A stretch of 36,954 nt of DNA from JABCPH02 sp963524305. Lineage in GTDB: Bacteria > Fusobacteriota > Fusobacteriia > Fusobacteriales > Leptotrichiaceae. The notes below the pieces were generated by a model that was not told the DNA's origin, ran no database searches, and saw only the letters and a program-made list of their open reading frames with translations. Shown here piece by piece: positions 8,319 through 17,853 of the stretch (the stretch's first letter is position 1; each line of letters starts with the position of its first letter). The stretch is taken from contig CAURGH010000017.1 in the NCBI GenBank assembly GCA_963524305.1, positions 1-36,954 on the forward strand. The letters run 5' to 3'. The translations under genes and the position numbers were made by a program.

Positions 8319-9404
8319 CTATACATCAAAAATTTCTTCAAAAACCTTCAAAACCTCTTTTTCTGAAATATATATCCTATCTCTTTCCCCTTCTATGAGT
8401 TCTAGGAATCCTATCTTATTCGTTTCTATAGACCATTTCAATGTCTCAAAAATTTTAGGCTTTTCTGAAAACGCTATCCCATCCACAAAATTTTCAAATT
8501 CCTGTCTATCGATTTCTTTTTTACGCCCCATTTTATCCAAATATTCAAATAATTCCCCAACAGCCTCATCATATGTTCTTCCCTCATCTTTCTCATTTTC
8601 ATCAAATCCTTCCAATTCCAGCACCCTTTTAGTCGAAGTAGTTACATTATAAAATTTAATTTCCTTATCCACTTCTATCTTTTCAACAGTTTCTGTTTCA
8701 GTATTATAAATATAGTACCCCTTTATAATAAAATCAAACTCAAAGAGTTCTGTTTCAGGAAGTTTAAATTCTTTTTTAAATTCAAATTTTATTTCTTCTA
8801 AAGAAACTTTATTTTCATCAAGTTTTTCTTCGAAATTAATTTTTATTTTCTTTCTATAGACTTTTTGAGTAGAATAATTTATAGTAGTTGGAACATTGTA
8901 TCCTGAAATAATCTCAGGACTTTTATTTTCAAATTTCTTAATACTGTTATTTGTAATAAACCTCTTCACTTTAAATATATACGGATATATACTTCCTTCG
9001 TCTATTTCTTGCTCAAAATTTTCATATTTTAACCCTTGCTTCATATCATTTAATATTGAATTCATTTCTTCAATTTTATTGGGATACTTTTTGAAAAAAT
9101 CAAATGTTTTATCTTCTAATTTTTCTAATAATTCATTTTTATTAATTATTATAATTTCATCATTTATGTATTCTATTTCAAGGGGAGAAAATAATGTTTT
9201 TACCTCATTAATAAAATATCGATAAAAGTATATTGATGAAAATTTAAAATTTTCAGAATTTGTTTTATCTATTATTTTATATTTTTTATTTTCTACTTGA
9301 GATTGAATCAATTCAAATTTTGAATATTGTTCTAAAATTTTTTGTTGTTCTTTCTCTTTTTCATAATAAACTTTCATGTTATAATTATATAAATTTCTTT
9401 TCAT
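8319..9404 (-). CDS. Conserved 'GYY' module protein (paralogue of 16494-17825)
   Basis: 361 residues, soluble, no signal peptide. I do not recognise a named family. Its last 90 residues (TYDEAVGELFEYLDKMGRKK, then EKPKIFETLKWSIE) align with the end of the protein at 16494-17825 (TYDSIRNWLLPLL, EKLRTFNVIKLAVE). Both contain a central beta segment with GYYI (FDFIIKGYYIYNTETE here). Both genes lie directly downstream of a repeat lipoprotein gene and close a VgrG module. The N-terminus is Lys/Glu/Asn-rich and probably helical. Possible roles are adaptor, chaperone or baseplate-associated subunit. AAAGG lies upstream of the ATG. Confidence 0.75.
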   Translation of the reverse strand: MKRNLYNYNMKVYYEKEKEQQKILEQYSKFELIQSQVENKKYKIIDKTNSENFKFSSIYFYRYFINEVKTLFSPLEIEYINDEIIIINKNELLEKLEDKTFDFFKKYPNKIEEMNSILNDMKQGLKYENFEQEIDEGSIYPYIFKVKRFITNNSIKKFENKSPEIISGYNVPTTINYSTQKVYRKKIKINFEEKLDENKVSLEEIKFEFKKEFKLPETELFEFDFIIKGYYIYNTETETVEKIEVDKEIKFYNVTTSTKRVLELEGFDENEKDEGRTYDEAVGELFEYLDKMGRKKEIDRQEFENFVDGIAFSEKPKIFETLKWSIETNKIGFLELIEGERDRIYISEKEVLKVFEEIFDV

Positions 9405-9426
9405 TACAAAATTACCTTTCTTAAAC

Positions 9427-10398
9427 TTAATATTTATCTTTTAATTCATTATATTTATTCATCGCTTCTTCATCTCCTAATTCAGATGCCTTTTTATACC
9501 ATTCTTTTGCTTTAGTATATAATGCTCTATCTTCATATAAAACTCCTAAATTATACATAGATTTTTTATTTCCATGATTTATTGCTTTAATGTACATTTC
9601 TTCAGCAAGCTCATATTCTTCAAACATATGATATATTGCACCTAAATTAGCCATTGCATCTACTGAACCTTTTTTTGCTGCTCTTTTATACCATTTTTCT
9701 GCTTCTTCTAAATCTTTTTTATTTAAATTTTCTTTTTCAAAGTAATATCCTGCTAAATTATTAAGCGTTGTTATATTTTCATCTTTTTCCAATACTTTTT
9801 TATACCAGTATAGCATTTCTTTTTCTTGATTATTTTTATTGTAATATACTCCTAAATTATTCATTGCATCTATTGAACCTTTTTCTGCTGCTCTTTTATA
9901 CCAATATAACATTTTATCTATTTGTCCAATTTCATCATAATAATTTCCTAAATTTGTCATTGCTATAATTGATGTTTCCCCATTTTTCTCTATGACTTTC
10001 GTATACCACTTTAACATTTCATTTTTATTCCTCCTTTTCTGGTATAAACCTCCCAAGTTAAACATCGCTCTCTCATTTTTATCTTCAGCCGCTTTCAATA
10101 AATATTTTTCATAATTTTTTTCATCATTTTTATTACTATAATAATCCGCAAGACAAGAAAAAGCTTCTGAATCATATTTTCCTAATTCTTCCCATATTTT
10201 TTTTGCTGTTTCTTCATCTCCATTTTTATAAATTTTTTTACTTTTTTCTAATAACCTAGCTATATTTTCTTTTGTGGGTTCTTTTTTTATTAATCTTATT
10301 TCATCTACTATCATTTTTTTATTTTCTTCTTTTTTTGGTGTATTACAGGAAAAAATTAATAATAACGGTAATATCAATAACAATTGTATTTTTTTCAA
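9427..10398 (-). CDS. Sel1-repeat lipoprotein, candidate immunity protein
   Basis: 323 residues. A lipoprotein signal at 1-18 (LLLIFSC lipobox) is followed by tandem Sel1-like/TPR repeats of about 36 residues from about 60 to the end, with repeated blocks such as AMNNLGVYYNKNNQEKEMLYWYKK and KKGSVDAMANLG. The TTG start is supported by a strong AAGGAGGT site 5 bases upstream; no closer ATG fits. It is encoded immediately after the DUF4280 effector candidate. Sel1-repeat proteins serve as periplasmic immunity partners for several type VI effectors, so that role is likely here (inference). The lipid anchor would place it in the envelope, implying a toxin that acts there. Confidence 0.83.
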   Translation of the reverse strand: MKKIQLLLILPLLLIFSCNTPKKEENKKMIVDEIRLIKKEPTKENIARLLEKSKKIYKNGDEETAKKIWEELGKYDSEAFSCLADYYSNKNDEKNYEKYLLKAAEDKNERAMFNLGGLYQKRRNKNEMLKWYTKVIEKNGETSIIAMTNLGNYYDEIGQIDKMLYWYKRAAEKGSIDAMNNLGVYYNKNNQEKEMLYWYKKVLEKDENITTLNNLAGYYFEKENLNKKDLEEAEKWYKRAAKKGSVDAMANLGAIYHMFEEYELAEEMYIKAINHGNKKSMYNLGVLYEDRALYTKAKEWYKKASELGDEEAMNKYNELKDKY

Positions 10399-10410
10399 TT
10401 TTTAACCTCC

Positions 10411-11712
10411 TTATTCGTCTTCCGGATATTCTTGATTAATAGAAAAATATGGTTTTTTTGAAAATTCATTTATATCTTTATAATAAACTTTCTCTATTGA
10501 ATTTAAATACAATGAATCTGTTGTATAATTATGAACCGAAATAACAGTATTGGTAACATTAAGTGACCCCGAATGTATATAAGGAGTTATTTTTTTTACA
10601 TTTTCATTAAGTACTCTATTGGTTTTTTCTAAATTTTTCAATTGAAATCTAGCCGGTATTTTCATTTTATCCGTTTTTTTTATTTTCAATCTGTGTTTTT
10701 TATTTATCCAAGATGTTTTTTTTATATCGTGTATTCTTTCATTATTTTCATTAATTTCTGCTAAAACTTCATTTTTTTTACCTATATTGCTAGTTAGTTC
10801 CGATATATCATTAGAAAGATCTGATAATCCTTTCATTGTATCTATAAAATCAATTGAAACTGTTAATATTTCTCCTTTTTCTTCTCCAATTGCAGCTTGT
10901 GCTGGTTTTTGTAATATATCATATCCAGTAACTTCATTTATTATAGTTCTTGTCCCACTAAATACTCCCCAACCTTTATATTTAAGAAATTTAATAGTTG
11001 CTTCCCCAAAAGTTACACCTACAGCAGCTTCTTCATCTCCTGGTATTGGAGTAGCTATTGTTACAAAAATAGCTAATGCACCACTACCTATTTTAATAAT
11101 TTTTCTAGTAGTCGGAGGGAAAAATTTTTCAATCCCTGCATTAGATATATGTATGTCTTGTCCATTCTGTACAATTTTAAGCTTAGCTTCTCCACCATGC
11201 TGACATATTAACTCAGATTGTTGTAGAAGTAAATTATAACCATTTACTTCAGTTTTAGATAATTTACTCCAATATTTTTTAGAACTTTTTATACTACATT
11301 TTTCATGATCGTAAGAACAATACACCCCAGGTAATGGTTCAAAGTTATCATTTTCTATATCTCTTTCTGTCGCTACGGGATCCTTTTTCATTAAAAAGAC
11401 ATGATGTTCTTTAGGAATGTTTAGCCTAATCGCTGGAAAATCCTTTGGTAAATTAAAAGTTTCTATAACTTCACCATTAGGTGTTATAGTTTTTGTTTCT
11501 GCTAGTGGACAAGATAAAAAAGCTCCATCACAAACTATTGATTTTGATATATTTTTGTCTACTGATACTTTTTCTTTTTGTTTATAAAAGTTTTCTATTT
11601 GCATAATTGCTAATTCTAGTTTTATTTTTTCCATTTCAGGATCTTTAAATAAAGATTTTTCATTAGATCCCAAATAGATACATTTATTTTTATAATCATA
11701 ATAATATGGCAT
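10411..11712 (-). CDS. DUF4280/PAAR-like protein with C-terminal effector region (module A)
   Basis: 433 residues. After a 55-residue N-terminal extension comes a DUF4280-like (PAAR-like) domain at about 59-188: IVCDGAFLSCPLAE, then PVATERDIENDNF, paired cysteines (YCSYDHEKC), CQHGGEAKLKI and NGQDI. This should cap the VgrG spike. A weakly hydrophobic stretch (210-245, LAIFVTIATPIPGD) and a charged unrecognised C-terminal region (250-433) follow and are the likely cargo. The last 25 residues (EFSKKPYFSIN) resemble the end of the module B protein (EFLEKPYIRIT). AAGGTG lies 7 bases before the ATG. VgrG1 is 47 bases upstream and the Sel1 lipoprotein 12 bases downstream. Confidence 0.78.
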   Translation of the reverse strand: MPYYYDYKNKCIYLGSNEKSLFKDPEMEKIKLELAIMQIENFYKQKEKVSVDKNISKSIVCDGAFLSCPLAETKTITPNGEVIETFNLPKDFPAIRLNIPKEHHVFLMKKDPVATERDIENDNFEPLPGVYCSYDHEKCSIKSSKKYWSKLSKTEVNGYNLLLQQSELICQHGGEAKLKIVQNGQDIHISNAGIEKFFPPTTRKIIKIGSGALAIFVTIATPIPGDEEAAVGVTFGEATIKFLKYKGWGVFSGTRTIINEVTGYDILQKPAQAAIGEEKGEILTVSIDFIDTMKGLSDLSNDISELTSNIGKKNEVLAEINENNERIHDIKKTSWINKKHRLKIKKTDKMKIPARFQLKNLEKTNRVLNENVKKITPYIHSGSLNVTNTVISVHNYTTDSLYLNSIEKVYYKDINEFSKKPYFSINQEYPEDE

Positions 11713-11759
11713 TTTAATTCACCTTGTATGATGAATATCATACTTTCCTTTCTTTAAAT

Positions 11760-13427
11760 TTATCCATTTATAAATACATTTGCTCCACCATTTACTGTCG
11801 AATAACCTGTTGAATTTATTTCAGTATCTCCATTCGACTGTATTATTGTATTACCTTGTGTTACTTGCGATACACTATTTGCAGCTATCATTTTTTTATT
11901 TTTTATTATCTCAGTATGATTATTTGACATATTTGCTATATTTTCAGCATTTTCTCGTATTTCTCTTGCTTGTTCTGAAATATTGCTTGCACTCTGCGAT
12001 ATACTTTCTGCCGCACTTGTTGACAAACTGTTAGTCGCAAGTACCATATTAAAGTCTGATTCTCCCACGTGATAATTCCTGTTAGCCACATCTGTAAACC
12101 TTCCATTCCCATCATTATTCAAAGCCCCTATTACAAAAGCCTTTGTTTCATTTCCACTTGGGAAATAAAGTGCCACCCTATCATTTACTTCTGGTGCGGG
12201 TGTAAATCCTGTATTTGTCTTGCTGTATGGTGTTACATATGGAAAATAGCTTTTTCCAGCATATTTATCTTCAAAAGATTGCCCATTTTCTCCCAAATCC
12301 ATAAGCCCTTCTGTTAAATTTAATGTCATTACGGCTATATCACTCGCTTTAACTCTTTCTTTTACGTTTGCATTTTGATTTTCAGATTTTTCTATATATT
12401 TATTAAGTGGTTTTGCTCCAATCGTTTTCCCCTCAAGATTATCTGAACTTCCATCAGTCCTTCCATGCTCACTCTTGCTATCATCTGTTCTTGCAATATG
12501 AATCGTTCTCGCTTCTATTACTGCTCCTCTTATCTTTTCATGCGGTATTGGATCTACAAAATAGTCTGTCTGTTTTCCAAGTATATATTCACATTTTAAC
12601 GTATTTCCTTCGTTATAAATTTTATTTTCAAGAACATAGTAATCGTTTTCTACTTCTTCTCCTGATACTCTGTTTCTAGTCTTTAATTTTATTGGCGTTG
12701 CTACTGGATAAAATTCTGTTCCTGTTATTTTAAAATAGGTTCTCTCCTCCTTCGTTCTTTTCCCAAATTGAGAATACTTTAAATTTGGTGTCTGTACTGG
12801 CATATTTTTAAAAAATCCTACAAATACTTTATCTGAGTATGCCATTACTGGCTGTCCTGTATACGACGCTATTCTTTTTAAGTATTCCCAGTCTGTTTCA
12901 TTATACTGGATTGTCATTCTTGGTACTGTCTGCATATCTTCCCCAACATTTACAATTTTTCCATCATTTGTACCGTAATTTCCATTTATTTCCTCCGCTA
13001 TCGCTAAATAAGTTAATGTTGGATCTTGAAATGAACGGTATCTTGGTATCCTATCCAAAAGGACACTTTTTGAAATTGCTGTAATTTCTACTGTCAAAGC
13101 TCCTGCTGTCGTTTCATTTATTTGAAGTTCTTTTATTACTCCATTTAGAAATATTTTTTCTGTTGAATTTCCAGTATTATCAACAATATTACTTCTTCCT
13201 AGTATTTTTATCTCCTTATCCCCTTTTCTGTCTATCAAGGCATCGTATAAACTTAACTGGTTTACTGAACCAATATACTTTATTTTCCCAACTGTGTGTT
13301 CCCCTATTCTTGAATCAATTTCCAGTTTCATATCTCTCCAAAGTATCTGCTGTTCATCAATTTCTATTTTTATTCTTTCTGCTGAAAAAAATTCCACTGG
13401 TTTTTGGTTATTTAAATTATTATTCAT
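11760..13427 (-). CDS. vgrG: VgrG-like spike protein 1
   Basis: 555 residues. The first 330 or so match the phage late control D / VgrG N-terminal fold (WRDMKLEIDSRIGEHTVG, IPRYRSFQDPTLTYLAIAEE, MTIQYNETDWEYLKRIASYT). An OB-fold (gp5-like) region lies near 390-440 (SYFPYVTPYSKTNTG, FTPAPEVNDRVALYFPSGNE, IGALNNDGNGRF). The tail is helical and Ser/Asn-rich (465-515) and ends in a short beta repeat (TEINSTGYSTVNGGANVFING region). It should trimerise as the membrane-puncturing tip of a contractile injection machine. Near-identical blocks are shared with VgrG2 and VgrG3. The ribosome site is weak (AGAAAGAAG). The kinase gene ends 46 bases upstream; the DUF4280 effector candidate follows. Confidence 0.9.
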   Translation of the reverse strand: MNNNLNNQKPVEFFSAERIKIEIDEQQILWRDMKLEIDSRIGEHTVGKIKYIGSVNQLSLYDALIDRKGDKEIKILGRSNIVDNTGNSTEKIFLNGVIKELQINETTAGALTVEITAISKSVLLDRIPRYRSFQDPTLTYLAIAEEINGNYGTNDGKIVNVGEDMQTVPRMTIQYNETDWEYLKRIASYTGQPVMAYSDKVFVGFFKNMPVQTPNLKYSQFGKRTKEERTYFKITGTEFYPVATPIKLKTRNRVSGEEVENDYYVLENKIYNEGNTLKCEYILGKQTDYFVDPIPHEKIRGAVIEARTIHIARTDDSKSEHGRTDGSSDNLEGKTIGAKPLNKYIEKSENQNANVKERVKASDIAVMTLNLTEGLMDLGENGQSFEDKYAGKSYFPYVTPYSKTNTGFTPAPEVNDRVALYFPSGNETKAFVIGALNNDGNGRFTDVANRNYHVGESDFNMVLATNSLSTSAAESISQSASNISEQAREIRENAENIANMSNNHTEIIKNKKMIAANSVSQVTQGNTIIQSNGDTEINSTGYSTVNGGANVFING

Positions 13428-13473
13428 TTCATGTCACTTCTTTCTCTTTAAAAATTTTTTCTTCCATACAGTT

Positions 13474-14337
13474 CTAAATGTCCTTAAAATCTAATTTTTC
13501 AAATTCCGATTTCATTTCAACAATATTGTTAAATCTATCCTTTATCTCTACTTCCATTCCTTTTTCAATAAATTTTCTTATATCCTTACTTATATCTTCA
13601 TCAAAAATCAATTCAGGATTATAAAATCTTTTTAATACATCATTTGGTTTCTTTTTAGTTATCATAAAATATAACAATGCTGAAAGACTGTATACATCTG
13701 TTCTCTCATCATTTTCAGCTTTTAACGAATACATTTCAAGGGGAGAATATCCATCCGTTACTTTTATATATGTCCCATTTTTTTCTTCAAAATATATGCT
13801 TGATCCAAAGTCTATTATTTTTATTTCATTCTTCTTATTGATTAATATATTTGAAGGCTTTACATCCCTATGAATTATTTTTTCATTATGAATTTTTATA
13901 AATATATCCAGAATATCAAAATATATTTTTTTTATATCTTCACCTTTTATATTTTCTTCATTTAGTATATACTGCTTTAATGTTGGAAAATTAAAATACT
14001 CCTCGACAATATAAACTGTTTTATTTTCTTCAAAATAATCAAATAATTCAATTATTCTACTTTTAGAATTTGAATCGAGTACATTATACAGATGTGCCAA
14101 TATTTCCGCTTCTCTGTCAAAACTTTCCTTTACTTCCTTTAATCTATCCTCATATTTTTTAGTAAAAACTTCTTGATTTGCTCCCCTGATAACTAGCTGT
14201 GATGGGAAACATTCTTTTATAACATATCTTTTTTTCTTGTTAAATGTTAAATATACATTTGAAAAATCACTCTCCGCAATAACCTGTTTTACTTCATATT
14301 TATTTTTCAACTTATAATTTATTGGTAAATAATTCAT
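13474..14337 (-). CDS. Soluble Ser/Thr protein kinase
   Basis: 287 residues, essentially one kinase domain with no membrane segment. Catalytic landmarks are complete: VIKE lysine (K41), helix-C Glu (near 76-78, FDREAEIL), HRD at 156-158 (IIHRDVKPSNILI, N163), DFG at 176-178 (IIDFGSS), a P-L-E motif (GYSPLEMYS) in place of APE, and DERTDVYSLSALLY. The glycine-rich loop is poor (IAESDFSNVYL), having no glycine. AAAGGAG lies just upstream of the ATG. With the PP2C-like genes and the FHA gene it makes a phospho-signalling set like PpkA/PppA/Fha of type VI secretion (known analogy). Unlike PpkA it lacks a sensor or membrane domain, so it may pair with the membrane PP2C-like proteins. Confidence 0.9.
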   Translation of the reverse strand: MNYLPINYKLKNKYEVKQVIAESDFSNVYLTFNKKKRYVIKECFPSQLVIRGANQEVFTKKYEDRLKEVKESFDREAEILAHLYNVLDSNSKSRIIELFDYFEENKTVYIVEEYFNFPTLKQYILNEENIKGEDIKKIYFDILDIFIKIHNEKIIHRDVKPSNILINKKNEIKIIDFGSSIYFEEKNGTYIKVTDGYSPLEMYSLKAENDERTDVYSLSALLYFMITKKKPNDVLKRFYNPELIFDEDISKDIRKFIEKGMEVEIKDRFNNIVEMKSEFEKLDFKDI

Positions 14338-14443
14338 AAAAACTCCTTTTTTTCTAATATTAAATTTTATTTAATTGATGAATTTAAATCAATCTTCTAT
14401 ATCTCGTTTTAAACTAAAATTACTATACAATAAAATATTATGA

Positions 14444-15616
14444 TTAAATAACATTTCCGTTATTATCTCTTCCCAATTTTTTCCAATTCTGTCTAATTTC
14501 CTCATCAAGTGAATCATCTGATTTTCTTGTTGTTCTAGCTTTTAATTTTGTTTTTGGTTTTACATTTGTATTGCTTTTCTCTCTTTTTGGTTGTTTTTTT
14601 ACAGGATTAACAGGTGTCCTAACTTTTCTTTTTACTTCTGGAAGTTTCACTGCCTTACTTTGATTTTCCTGTTCCAATTTTTCAATTTCTTTTTCTTCTT
14701 CATTTTTTGGCGGTAATACAGCTGCCGTTTCCACTTTTTCTTCTACAGCTGGGGCTGGAATTTGTGGTTGAATATTTTCTGGCTTAACTGGTTCCACTAT
14801 CTTTCTATTTTCTACTTTTTTGTTTTTATTTTGTTCTTCTATAAGTTGTTGCTGTTTCTTCTGCTTTTCAATTTTGCTGTTATAAATTGTTTTTCCCACC
14901 GCTGTAACAAAAAAGACTGCTATTAACATTGGAAGTATGTAATTAAGTGGATTTACTCTTTCCATAACTGGATATTCTTCCTCTTTTTCCTTTTCCAAAT
15001 TTTCAATAAAAATAGACAAAAATGGTATTTCAATTTTTCTCTGTACCTCTATATTATTTACTTTCTGGCTCAATTCACTCTCAAAACCAAAACGGCTGCT
15101 ATTTCTTATAAACATATCCAATATGTCATTTTCATTCACTATTTCCCAAAATGCCGATGTTCCTGATAATATATAGTCGTATCTTTTTAGATCCAGACTT
15201 ACTATTGTATCTCCCTCAACTTCTTCAATTAATTCATTATCACGGAAAATCTTTACTTTTGAATTTCCTATATTTCCAACTATCATTTTATCATCTTCGG
15301 CAGCCACTATTGATGTTGAAAATTTACTGTAGTAATCCATATTCCTTTTAATTTTGCTTTCTATTATTTCTTTATTTGCCACATTAAGAAGATGTGTCAT
15401 ATTATCTTCTGACAGGCTATTATTTGAAAAATATGCTTCAGCTACAGCCATTACTGCAATTTTTGCAATATTTTCCTTCTTTTCAGTATCTTCAGTTAAT
15501 ATCCAAAATCCTTTTCTCCCTTCTGGAATAAACGCAGAAAATGTATTTTCTTCCTGATCTGTATTATGATGTTCCCTAAAAAAATATGTTGAATATTTAG
15601 TTTTTGTTATTTGCAT
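14444..15616 (-). CDS. PP2C-like membrane protein, probably catalytically dead
   Basis: 390 residues. The first 205 follow the PP2C fold in outline: FSTSIVAAEDDKMIVGNIGNSKVKIFRDNE is the usual middle block, then YILSGTSAFWEIVNENDI and PFLSIFIENLE. The metal-binding signatures are gone: the DGxGG position reads TEDTEKKEN, SDG reads SGTSA, and the final Asp-Asn is absent. One membrane helix (about 226-243) is followed by a long Pro/Lys/Glu-rich tail (250-390) that is probably disordered. It is likely a pseudophosphatase or scaffold. It sits directly upstream of the kinase gene with a 106-base gap, and GAAAGG precedes the ATG. It is paralogous in layout to the larger protein at 27147-29552. Confidence 0.72.
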   Translation of the reverse strand: MQITKTKYSTYFFREHHNTDQEENTFSAFIPEGRKGFWILTEDTEKKENIAKIAVMAVAEAYFSNNSLSEDNMTHLLNVANKEIIESKIKRNMDYYSKFSTSIVAAEDDKMIVGNIGNSKVKIFRDNELIEEVEGDTIVSLDLKRYDYILSGTSAFWEIVNENDILDMFIRNSSRFGFESELSQKVNNIEVQRKIEIPFLSIFIENLEKEKEEEYPVMERVNPLNYILPMLIAVFFVTAVGKTIYNSKIEKQKKQQQLIEEQNKNKKVENRKIVEPVKPENIQPQIPAPAVEEKVETAAVLPPKNEEEKEIEKLEQENQSKAVKLPEVKRKVRTPVNPVKKQPKREKSNTNVKPKTKLKARTTRKSDDSLDEEIRQNWKKLGRDNNGNVI

Positions 15617-15661
15617 AATAATTACCTTTCTTTATACTTTATCTATTAATCTTCTTTAAAT

Positions 15662-16372
15662 TTAAAAAATTGATGATGATTCAATTGTCATTGTTTCTTC
15701 TATCCCTATTACTCCAAAATGATATTCCCAATAAACTTTTGTTTTTAATCCCATTGGTAAAAATAACTTTGAAAGCAGTCTAAATTTTTTCCTATTTTTT
15801 TCATTTTTTTGGCTATTAATATAGATAACAAGTTTATCCTCTGAAACCTTATTATTATATATTATCGAATCAGGATATATTTTCTTTATAATTTCCTCAA
15901 AAGCGTACATCCCGTTTGAATGTTTATACATATCATTTATTGTGTTAGCAATATTTATTTTCTCTATTTTGTCAAACTCTTTTATCAAATTTTTTATTTC
16001 AAACCCATATTTCCCTTTTTCCAAATCCTTAACTATTTTACGGTTTATTATAATCTTTTTATTCATCCCCTCATACAAGTCAAGTTTTGCAAGTATATGC
16101 ACCATCACATTAAAAACGATCTTCCTAACTTCTTCATAATCCTTTTTTATATTTATATCAATAATATTTGACAAAATCTTATTGAATCTTAAAAACGGAT
16201 TTATCTCTATCTCCATCTCTTCATCAAAATAATTTATATCTTTATCATTTATCTCCATATATGGCGAAATCTGCTTTGAAAGCACATATTTTATCTTATT
16301 TATATCCTCCCCCTTTTGAAACATTTCATAAATAACATTCCAAATATACTGATACTGCTTTTTATTCTCCAT
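15662..16372 (-). CDS. Unrecognised protein, possible tail/baseplate component
   Basis: 236 residues, soluble, mainly helical in the first half. I do not recognise the family. The C-terminal part (KFRLLSKLFLPMGLKTKVYW, then EYHFGVIGIEETMTIE) has the 'compact helix, L-P-x-G, beta strand' look of the end of some phage tail and baseplate proteins; this is a weak visual resemblance only. The ATG at 16372 overlaps the stop of a short upstream frame (TGATG). A GTG one codon earlier (16375) also fits AAGGAG at 7 bases, so the start is uncertain by one codon. It lies between module B and the PP2C-like/kinase genes. Confidence 0.6.
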   Translation of the reverse strand: MENKKQYQYIWNVIYEMFQKGEDINKIKYVLSKQISPYMEINDKDINYFDEEMEIEINPFLRFNKILSNIIDINIKKDYEEVRKIVFNVMVHILAKLDLYEGMNKKIIINRKIVKDLEKGKYGFEIKNLIKEFDKIEKINIANTINDMYKHSNGMYAFEEIIKKIYPDSIIYNNKVSEDKLVIYINSQKNEKNRKKFRLLSKLFLPMGLKTKVYWEYHFGVIGIEETMTIESSSIF

Positions 16373-16481
16373 CACATTCCATCTCCTTTTCTTTCAAAAT
16401 TCTTCTCTTTATCTCTAAAATACACTTTTTCCAAATATTTTCTAATTCTACTTTCCCATATCTCCATTTCCGTTCATCCAC
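16362..16481 (-). CDS. Possible small gene(s) in the gap before 15662-16372
   Basis: The 120-base gap holds two overlapping, well-formed short frames. 16481-16362 (GTG start, 39 residues, containing KVELENIWKKCILEIKRRIL) overlaps the next gene by a few codons. 16467-16372 (ATG start, 31 residues, MEIWESRIRKYLEKVYFRDK and on) ends in a TGATG overlap with the next start, a usual sign of coupling. Neither has a convincing ribosome site, and only one can be real. A frameshifted extension of the next gene is also possible. Confidence 0.22.
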   Translation of the reverse strand: MDERKWRYGKVELENIWKKCILEIKRRILKEKEMECDGE

Positions 16482-16493
16482 ACTTTCTTATTT

Positions 16494-17825
16494 CTATTTA
16501 TCTTCTCCTTTCATTCTTTTGAGAAAATATTTTTTCCTCAACTGCTGTGGTGCAAGTTTCTTTTCTTCTTCTACTTCTTTTTCCTCAATCTTTTTCACAA
16601 TCTCATCTTCAACTTCAATTCCCAGCATTTCTCCAAAAGCCTTTGCAACCTCGTATCCTCTGATTGTCTTGTCTTCCTCAAATTTCACACAATAATTATC
16701 ATGTTCAACAGCCAATTTTATCACATTAAATGTTCTCAATTTTTCAGCTTCATCAAAAAGTTTCACTCTTTCTAAAAACTCTTCTTTTGGAAATATTATT
16801 TTATCATCTTTTCTTAAAAGAGGAAGTAGCCAGTTGCGGATGCTGTCGTAGGTTTGTTCTATTGGTTTTTTAGGTTTTTTGAATACAGTTTTTTCTATTT
16901 CTGTTAATTCATTTTCAACTTTTGGAATTTCAATTTGAGGAATTTCGTCTTTTTCAATAATTTCTTTAGCTTCATCTGATTTTTCCTCTGCTTCTACATT
17001 CTCAGGTTCTTCTTTTATAAAAAATTCCCTTTTGTATAATTTATCATCTATCTTAATTCTCTGTTCTGCCTTTATTTCCTTTATCTTAAAATTTTCCTTA
17101 TCCAGAATGTAATATCCTGATAACCCCAGTTCAAAGTCCATCTTTTCAAACATTTCCTTTTTTAACAAATCCCGCACTTTTGAAACAAGCACATTTCTAC
17201 TCATCCTGTCATCATAATAATCCATTCTGAAATTCAATTTTATAACATCCTTTTCTTCTTCATCCAGCTTAAATATCAGTTTGACAGGTATTTTTTCATC
17301 TATAGGTATTGACTGAATAATATATTCCACTTCAAACTCATTTTCATCATTAATTTGTTTATCATAAATATCTAAAAATAAGAATGATAATGGAGTTTCA
17401 GCAAATAACAGTCTTCCAAAATAATCCGAACTAATTAACTTTTTATAATTAAAAATTGTAAGATGAATCCTGCTGGCAAATTCATTTCTGTCTTTAAAGT
17501 ATTTAAATAAATTTTTATCTATATTTTCGATAATTAACTCCTTATTTATAAGTATAGGGTTTTTATTATCTAAAAAGTCAAAAATATATACTTTATTATC
17601 TTCTTTTAATTCATTTATAACCTGTGTTTCTAAATTTAAAGAATTTTTACTACTATCTAAAACATTTATAATTTCAATAACGGATACATCTTCAATAAAA
17701 TTAAAAAAATTTATTTTCCCCTTGATATTTTGATTAATTTCATTATTTACTCTAGATTTATCTTTTAATAAATAAGTTCCTTTTTCTATTAATGAATCTA
17801 ATTCTAAAATTTTTTCTCCTAACAT
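16494..17825 (-). CDS. Conserved 'GYY' module protein (paralogue of 8319-9404)
   Basis: 443 residues, soluble. Layout: helical N-terminus, beta-rich middle with LGLSGYYILDKENFKIKE (about residue 240), an acidic linker rich in Glu, Lys and Pro (280-325), and a C-terminal domain (about 330-415) alignable with the end of 8319-9404. The final 25 residues are strongly charged. Family unknown to me. It closes module B in the same position its paralogue closes module A, directly after a repeat lipoprotein. AAAGGA precedes the ATG by 7 bases. It may be an adaptor or chaperone specific to each VgrG/effector set (inference). Confidence 0.75.
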   Translation of the reverse strand: MLGEKILELDSLIEKGTYLLKDKSRVNNEINQNIKGKINFFNFIEDVSVIEIINVLDSSKNSLNLETQVINELKEDNKVYIFDFLDNKNPILINKELIIENIDKNLFKYFKDRNEFASRIHLTIFNYKKLISSDYFGRLLFAETPLSFLFLDIYDKQINDENEFEVEYIIQSIPIDEKIPVKLIFKLDEEEKDVIKLNFRMDYYDDRMSRNVLVSKVRDLLKKEMFEKMDFELGLSGYYILDKENFKIKEIKAEQRIKIDDKLYKREFFIKEEPENVEAEEKSDEAKEIIEKDEIPQIEIPKVENELTEIEKTVFKKPKKPIEQTYDSIRNWLLPLLRKDDKIIFPKEEFLERVKLFDEAEKLRTFNVIKLAVEHDNYCVKFEEDKTIRGYEVAKAFGEMLGIEVEDEIVKKIEEKEVEEEKKLAPQQLRKKYFLKRMKGEDK

Positions 17826-17853
17826 CTAAATTCCTTTCTTCTATATTTCAATT

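Noticed and set aside
15662..16372. Firm assignment as a TssG/gpI-like baseplate protein
   Set aside because: Only the C-terminal pattern is suggestive; no diagnostic motif is visible, so it is kept as unrecognised.
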